From positions 622,641-686,640 of the forward strand of contig NZ_BDUC01000005.1 in assembly GCF_002218085.1 (NCBI RefSeq): a stretch of 64,000 nt of DNA, in the 5' to 3' direction. Made by a program: the position numbers and the translations under genes. The notes beneath the pieces were generated by a model. The model searched no databases and was not told where the DNA came from. It saw only the letters and a program-made list of their open reading frames with translations. Each line of letters starts with the position of its first letter. Position 1 is the first letter of the stretch. This DNA comes from Tolypothrix sp. NIES-4075 (GTDB taxonomy: Bacteria; Cyanobacteriota; Cyanobacteriia; Cyanobacteriales; Nostocaceae). Shown one piece after another: positions 61,215-64,000 of this stretch.

Positions 61215-62417
61215 ATGGATTTTGATTATTTTAGACACAATGAAGGCACTCCAACAAATAATAATCGTCAAAGCTTACTTGCTAGCGGTTGGCGACCATT
61301 TAACCGAGAGTTTGACTGGGACTTTTTGTGGCATTTGTTGCATACCGACGCAGGGGAGTTAACTCAAAAAAGTTTGAATTTAGCAAGTAATATTGCTGAT
61401 AATTTGGGACGGACTAATTATGCTTGGTGGGCTAATATATTAAATGTAGTTTCTGATAATACGCGCTACGAAATAGAGAAGCTTTGGAATTACATCACAC
61501 CTGAACCAAGCTCACCAGATCATCGCTATAAAGATGTTTTAAGTACAGAAACGCCCATCGTTCAATTTGTGAGCCGCAACAGTATCCCGATTGATTACGT
61601 TCTGAATAGACTTCAAGAAATTACTGTATTAAGAGTTTTAGAATTATTAGGTCGTCCGGATATTATTACTCAATATTATTTAGAACGAGATTTTTATTTT
61701 CCGGTGGAACGATTTTCTAACTGGGAACGCTTAGACGTTATAAATACAGTTTATGCTTACTGGTCTAAATATGACGTTTGGTTGCAAATTGACCCTTACG
61801 ATCGCGGACGACGACAGTATACTTTAATGGCAAGAAAATTAACGCCATTAATTAACAAAGCAACTTATGATTTGGCAATGATGCTGAGTGGATATCAAAG
61901 TCGTGTGGGTAAGGTTCACAGTCAATTTCCGATTCGGACTTTTCCAGAAGATATCCAAAGTTTTACAGATTCAGTACAGCAAGCGGTTCTCAATCAAAAG
62001 CAGTTAGCAGTTTTAGTACATGGTGAACCGGGTACAGGTAAAACCGTATGGACGCAAGCTGTAGCTAAAGAAATTCTTGTGCCTTTAGGATATGTGATTT
62101 TTATTTTAGATCACGATGCGATCGCTAACTTTGTTCCACCCACATACTTAGAAAGAATCTGTATTATTATCAACGAAGCTGATAATTTAGCACAAGATCG
62201 TGCCAGCGAAGTAGCGCAATACAATAACAAAACGGAACATATTCTCAGCTTGCTGGATGGCACATTATACCAAAGTGTAATTGACGAATCTGGTATTCAA
62301 ATGCAACAGCGTTTGGTCATTTTGATGACTTGCAACACAACTGAAAGATTAGACCCCGCAATGTTACGTAAAGGGAGAATAGATTTGATGTATAAGTTTG
62401 AGCAAAAATTTGTTTAA
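61215..62417 (+). CDS. AAA+ ATPase with altered Walker B
   Basis: This 400-residue protein has an N-terminal domain of about 240 residues that I do not recognise (RFSNWERLDVINTVYAYWSK, YDVW) and a C-terminal AAA+ domain: Walker A GEPGTGKT (270-277), sensor-1 region LMTCNTTERLDPAML (N374) and an arginine-finger-like RKGRID. The Walker B strand reads CIIINEADNL (316-325), with Asn in place of the metal-binding Asp but the catalytic Glu kept. It probably assembles with the next AAA protein, 126 bp downstream on the same strand, and with the RNA ligase upstream. The substrate is unknown. Confidence 0.85.
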   Translation: MDFDYFRHNEGTPTNNNRQSLLASGWRPFNREFDWDFLWHLLHTDAGELTQKSLNLASNIADNLGRTNYAWWANILNVVSDNTRYEIEKLWNYITPEPSSPDHRYKDVLSTETPIVQFVSRNSIPIDYVLNRLQEITVLRVLELLGRPDIITQYYLERDFYFPVERFSNWERLDVINTVYAYWSKYDVWLQIDPYDRGRRQYTLMARKLTPLINKATYDLAMMLSGYQSRVGKVHSQFPIRTFPEDIQSFTDSVQQAVLNQKQLAVLVHGEPGTGKTVWTQAVAKEILVPLGYVIFILDHDAIANFVPPTYLERICIIINEADNLAQDRASEVAQYNNKTEHILSLLDGTLYQSVIDESGIQMQQRLVILMTCNTTERLDPAMLRKGRIDLMYKFEQKFV

Positions 62418-62543
62418 GCCTTACAAACAAAATCTGTGTAGAAAAACTTAAATAATATTCATATCAGGAATTCCTCCTAGATGTCTTGTAGATAATCTCT
62501 AAGCGTACTGATTATCATGCCACAACCAGGGGACTAAATAAAC

Positions 62544-63755
62544 GTGAAAATTCAACAATTGATTACAGAAGCACTTAGCCTTCCTAATAATGCGATCGCT
62601 TATCATGTCAGTCAACAATTAGCCGCGCTTTATCCCGAAAAAGCACTGGTAGAAGGTAGCGATTCTACATTTAATTTAAATAAATACGCAGAAGCAAACT
62701 TTTGCTTTCTACACCAGCAAACATCCATCCACAACCAGATTCTCACAAGCTGGGATGGAATGGAAAATAAAATTTACAATTCTACCGAAAATGCTAACTT
62801 CGAGGTGATATGGCAAGGACACAAACTCGATATACTATTAATGAGTTGGCAGGAAGGTTTTTGTAAAACTCGCTATTACTGGATTTTAGCTGATAGCAAA
62901 GAGATTGCCGAAAGCTTTTTTACTGCTGTTTGTGATTGGAATTCAGAAATACGGGACGAAGTTTTAGTATTTGAAGATGGTTACTGGGCAAAAAATCCGG
63001 AACTATTTCAAGCCATTAAAAGCGCAACTTTTGAGAATCTGATTTTGCATGGGACTCTCAAACAAGACATTCAAGACGACCTGATAAACTTCTTTGCATG
63101 TCGCGAAACTTACACAGCTTATAATGTTCCTTGGAAGCGAGGAATTTTGTTCATCGGTTCCCCAGGAAATGGCAAGACGCACACAGTAAAAGCATTAATT
63201 AATAAAATGCAGCAGCCTTGCTTGTACATTAAAAGCTTTAAGTCAGAGTATGATACTGATAGCGAAAACATCCGTAAAGTATTCAAACAAGCACGACAAT
63301 CTGCTCCCTGTATTTTGGTTTTAGAAGATATCGATTCTCTCTTAACTGATGAAAATCGCTCTTTCTTTTTGAATGAACTTGATGGTTTTGCCTATAATGA
63401 AGGAATTGTCACTCTGGCGACAACCAATCATCCAGAAAAATTAGATTCAGCAATTAGCGATCGCCCCAGTCGTTTTGACCGCAAGTATCATTTTGAACTG
63501 CCAGATATCACAGTACGAGAAGCTTACATAGAATTTTGGAACAATCGCCTGCAAACTGCAATGCGTCTATCTGAAGATGTTTTAAATCAGATAGTTGCAA
63601 TGACAGATGGCTTTTCTTTCGCTTACTTGAAAGAACTATTTCTCTCTTCTATGATTCGCTGGATGGGAACTATGGAAGCTGGAGCGATGGAGAAAATTAT
63701 CATTTCTCAAGTTGCTATTTTGCGAGAACAAATGACTAGTAATACTGGGAACTAA
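62544..63755 (+). CDS. AAA+ ATPase (BCS1-like core)
   Basis: This 403-residue protein starts at GTG 62544. An N-terminal domain of about 190 residues (WILADSKEIAESFFTAVCDW) is followed by an AAA+ core resembling BCS1-type ATPases: WKRGILFIGSPGNGKT (Walker A 205-212), CILVLEDIDSL (Walker B, complete), ATTNHPEKLDSAI (sensor 1) and RPSRFDRKY (arginine finger). No membrane span is present, unlike mitochondrial BCS1. Unlike its neighbour it has all catalytic residues, so the pair may form a mixed or two-ring assembly with one active partner. Confidence 0.88.
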   Translation: MKIQQLITEALSLPNNAIAYHVSQQLAALYPEKALVEGSDSTFNLNKYAEANFCFLHQQTSIHNQILTSWDGMENKIYNSTENANFEVIWQGHKLDILLMSWQEGFCKTRYYWILADSKEIAESFFTAVCDWNSEIRDEVLVFEDGYWAKNPELFQAIKSATFENLILHGTLKQDIQDDLINFFACRETYTAYNVPWKRGILFIGSPGNGKTHTVKALINKMQQPCLYIKSFKSEYDTDSENIRKVFKQARQSAPCILVLEDIDSLLTDENRSFFLNELDGFAYNEGIVTLATTNHPEKLDSAISDRPSRFDRKYHFELPDITVREAYIEFWNNRLQTAMRLSEDVLNQIVAMTDGFSFAYLKELFLSSMIRWMGTMEAGAMEKIIISQVAILREQMTSNTGN

Positions 63756-64000
63756 AATTTGGGTAAGTGAAATGAATCCCCAGACTTTAACTGGCACATT
63801 GTTAAGCTTTCCAGCGGGGTAAAAACGCACTACAAACTCAACGTGTTATCAGCCGCTCTGCTTGTCACATACAAACTACAACTGGCACAACGCTTAACAG
63901 TTCTTTACAGTGAATCCCCACGCTTATTTGCTTCTGGAAGCAACTGACCCAAATACCCGCCGACGCCGACTTTCGCCAAGTCGCCAAAAGTAGGGCGGAA
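63756..64000. other. right edge of the window, no clear gene
   Basis: A 16-codon frame (ATG 63771) ends quickly. Another frame runs from about 63825 to 63948 without a convincing start (Leu-rich, LSAALLVTYKLQLAQRLTVL). It could be a decayed gene. I cannot assign it. Confidence 0.4.

Noticed and set aside
1..64000. tRNA or rRNA genes
   Set aside because: I looked in the intergenic stretches for cloverleaf-like ends and T-loop motifs; the one GGGTTCGAT near 34275 lies in a MITE-like palindromic element and does not fold as a tRNA.

Overview
The window reads as chromosomal DNA of a filamentous cyanobacterium, probably of the Nostocales. The evidence is very frequent GCGATCGC (HIP1-type) octamers, heptamer repeats of the GGGAATG/GGGTAAT/GGGGACT kind (the STRR class known from Calothrix and Nostoc), many Uma2-family genes, Ser/Thr kinases fused to WD40 propellers, a CHASE2 kinase, an Omp85 porin of the cyanobacterial type, a cyanophycinase-like peptidase, GH57 and a cyanobacterial LpxB-like protein. 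I found no rRNA, tRNA, CRISPR array, complete insertion sequence or replication origin.

Layout. 0.4-18 kb is a mixed region: a DUF1838 protein, Uma2 genes (one broken by a stop codon, one fused to other domains), a DUF2079 membrane protein, a GT4 glycosyltransferase, a secreted cyanophycinase-like enzyme, a cysteine desulfurase, a two-gene split photolyase-like pair, an AraC regulator, an amidase, a truncated Rieske protein and lepA. 18-24 kb holds a sensor kinase, an Nfu scaffold and a GH57 enzyme. 24-34 kb is a kinase/WD40 cluster: a plain kinase, a receiver protein, two kinase-WD40 proteins, a membrane-anchored WD40 protein and a Pro/Thr-rich secreted protein with PPC-like domains. 33.7-43.2 kb has small secreted proteins, a DHA2 exporter, MsrB, a VOC protein, a CHASE2-kinase and an HPP membrane protein. 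44-51 kb has a GT4 enzyme, another kinase, an Omp85 protein with a collagen-like minisatellite and an LpxB-related protein. 51.5-59 kb is a two-component cluster of soluble hybrid kinases and receivers with a DUF2294 gene. 59.8-63.8 kb is an RNA ligase followed by two AAA+ ATPases.

How genes may work together. The strongest candidates for undescribed biology are: (1) a fusion of an XRE repressor, a ClpC-type N-domain and a Uma2 nuclease-like domain, with a strong internal ribosome binding site and three palindromic operators in front; (2) the RNA ligase/AAA/AAA block, which looks like an RNA repair or RNA-handling module; (3) the photolyase-like pair, in which the two halves of a photolyase are separate genes in reversed order. 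The intergenic DNA is unusually rich in several independent repeat families, including a 21-bp minisatellite element present in three copies with different core sequences and shared flanks.

Starts were chosen by ribosome binding site and family alignment from memory. No database search was possible, so family names rest on motif recognition.
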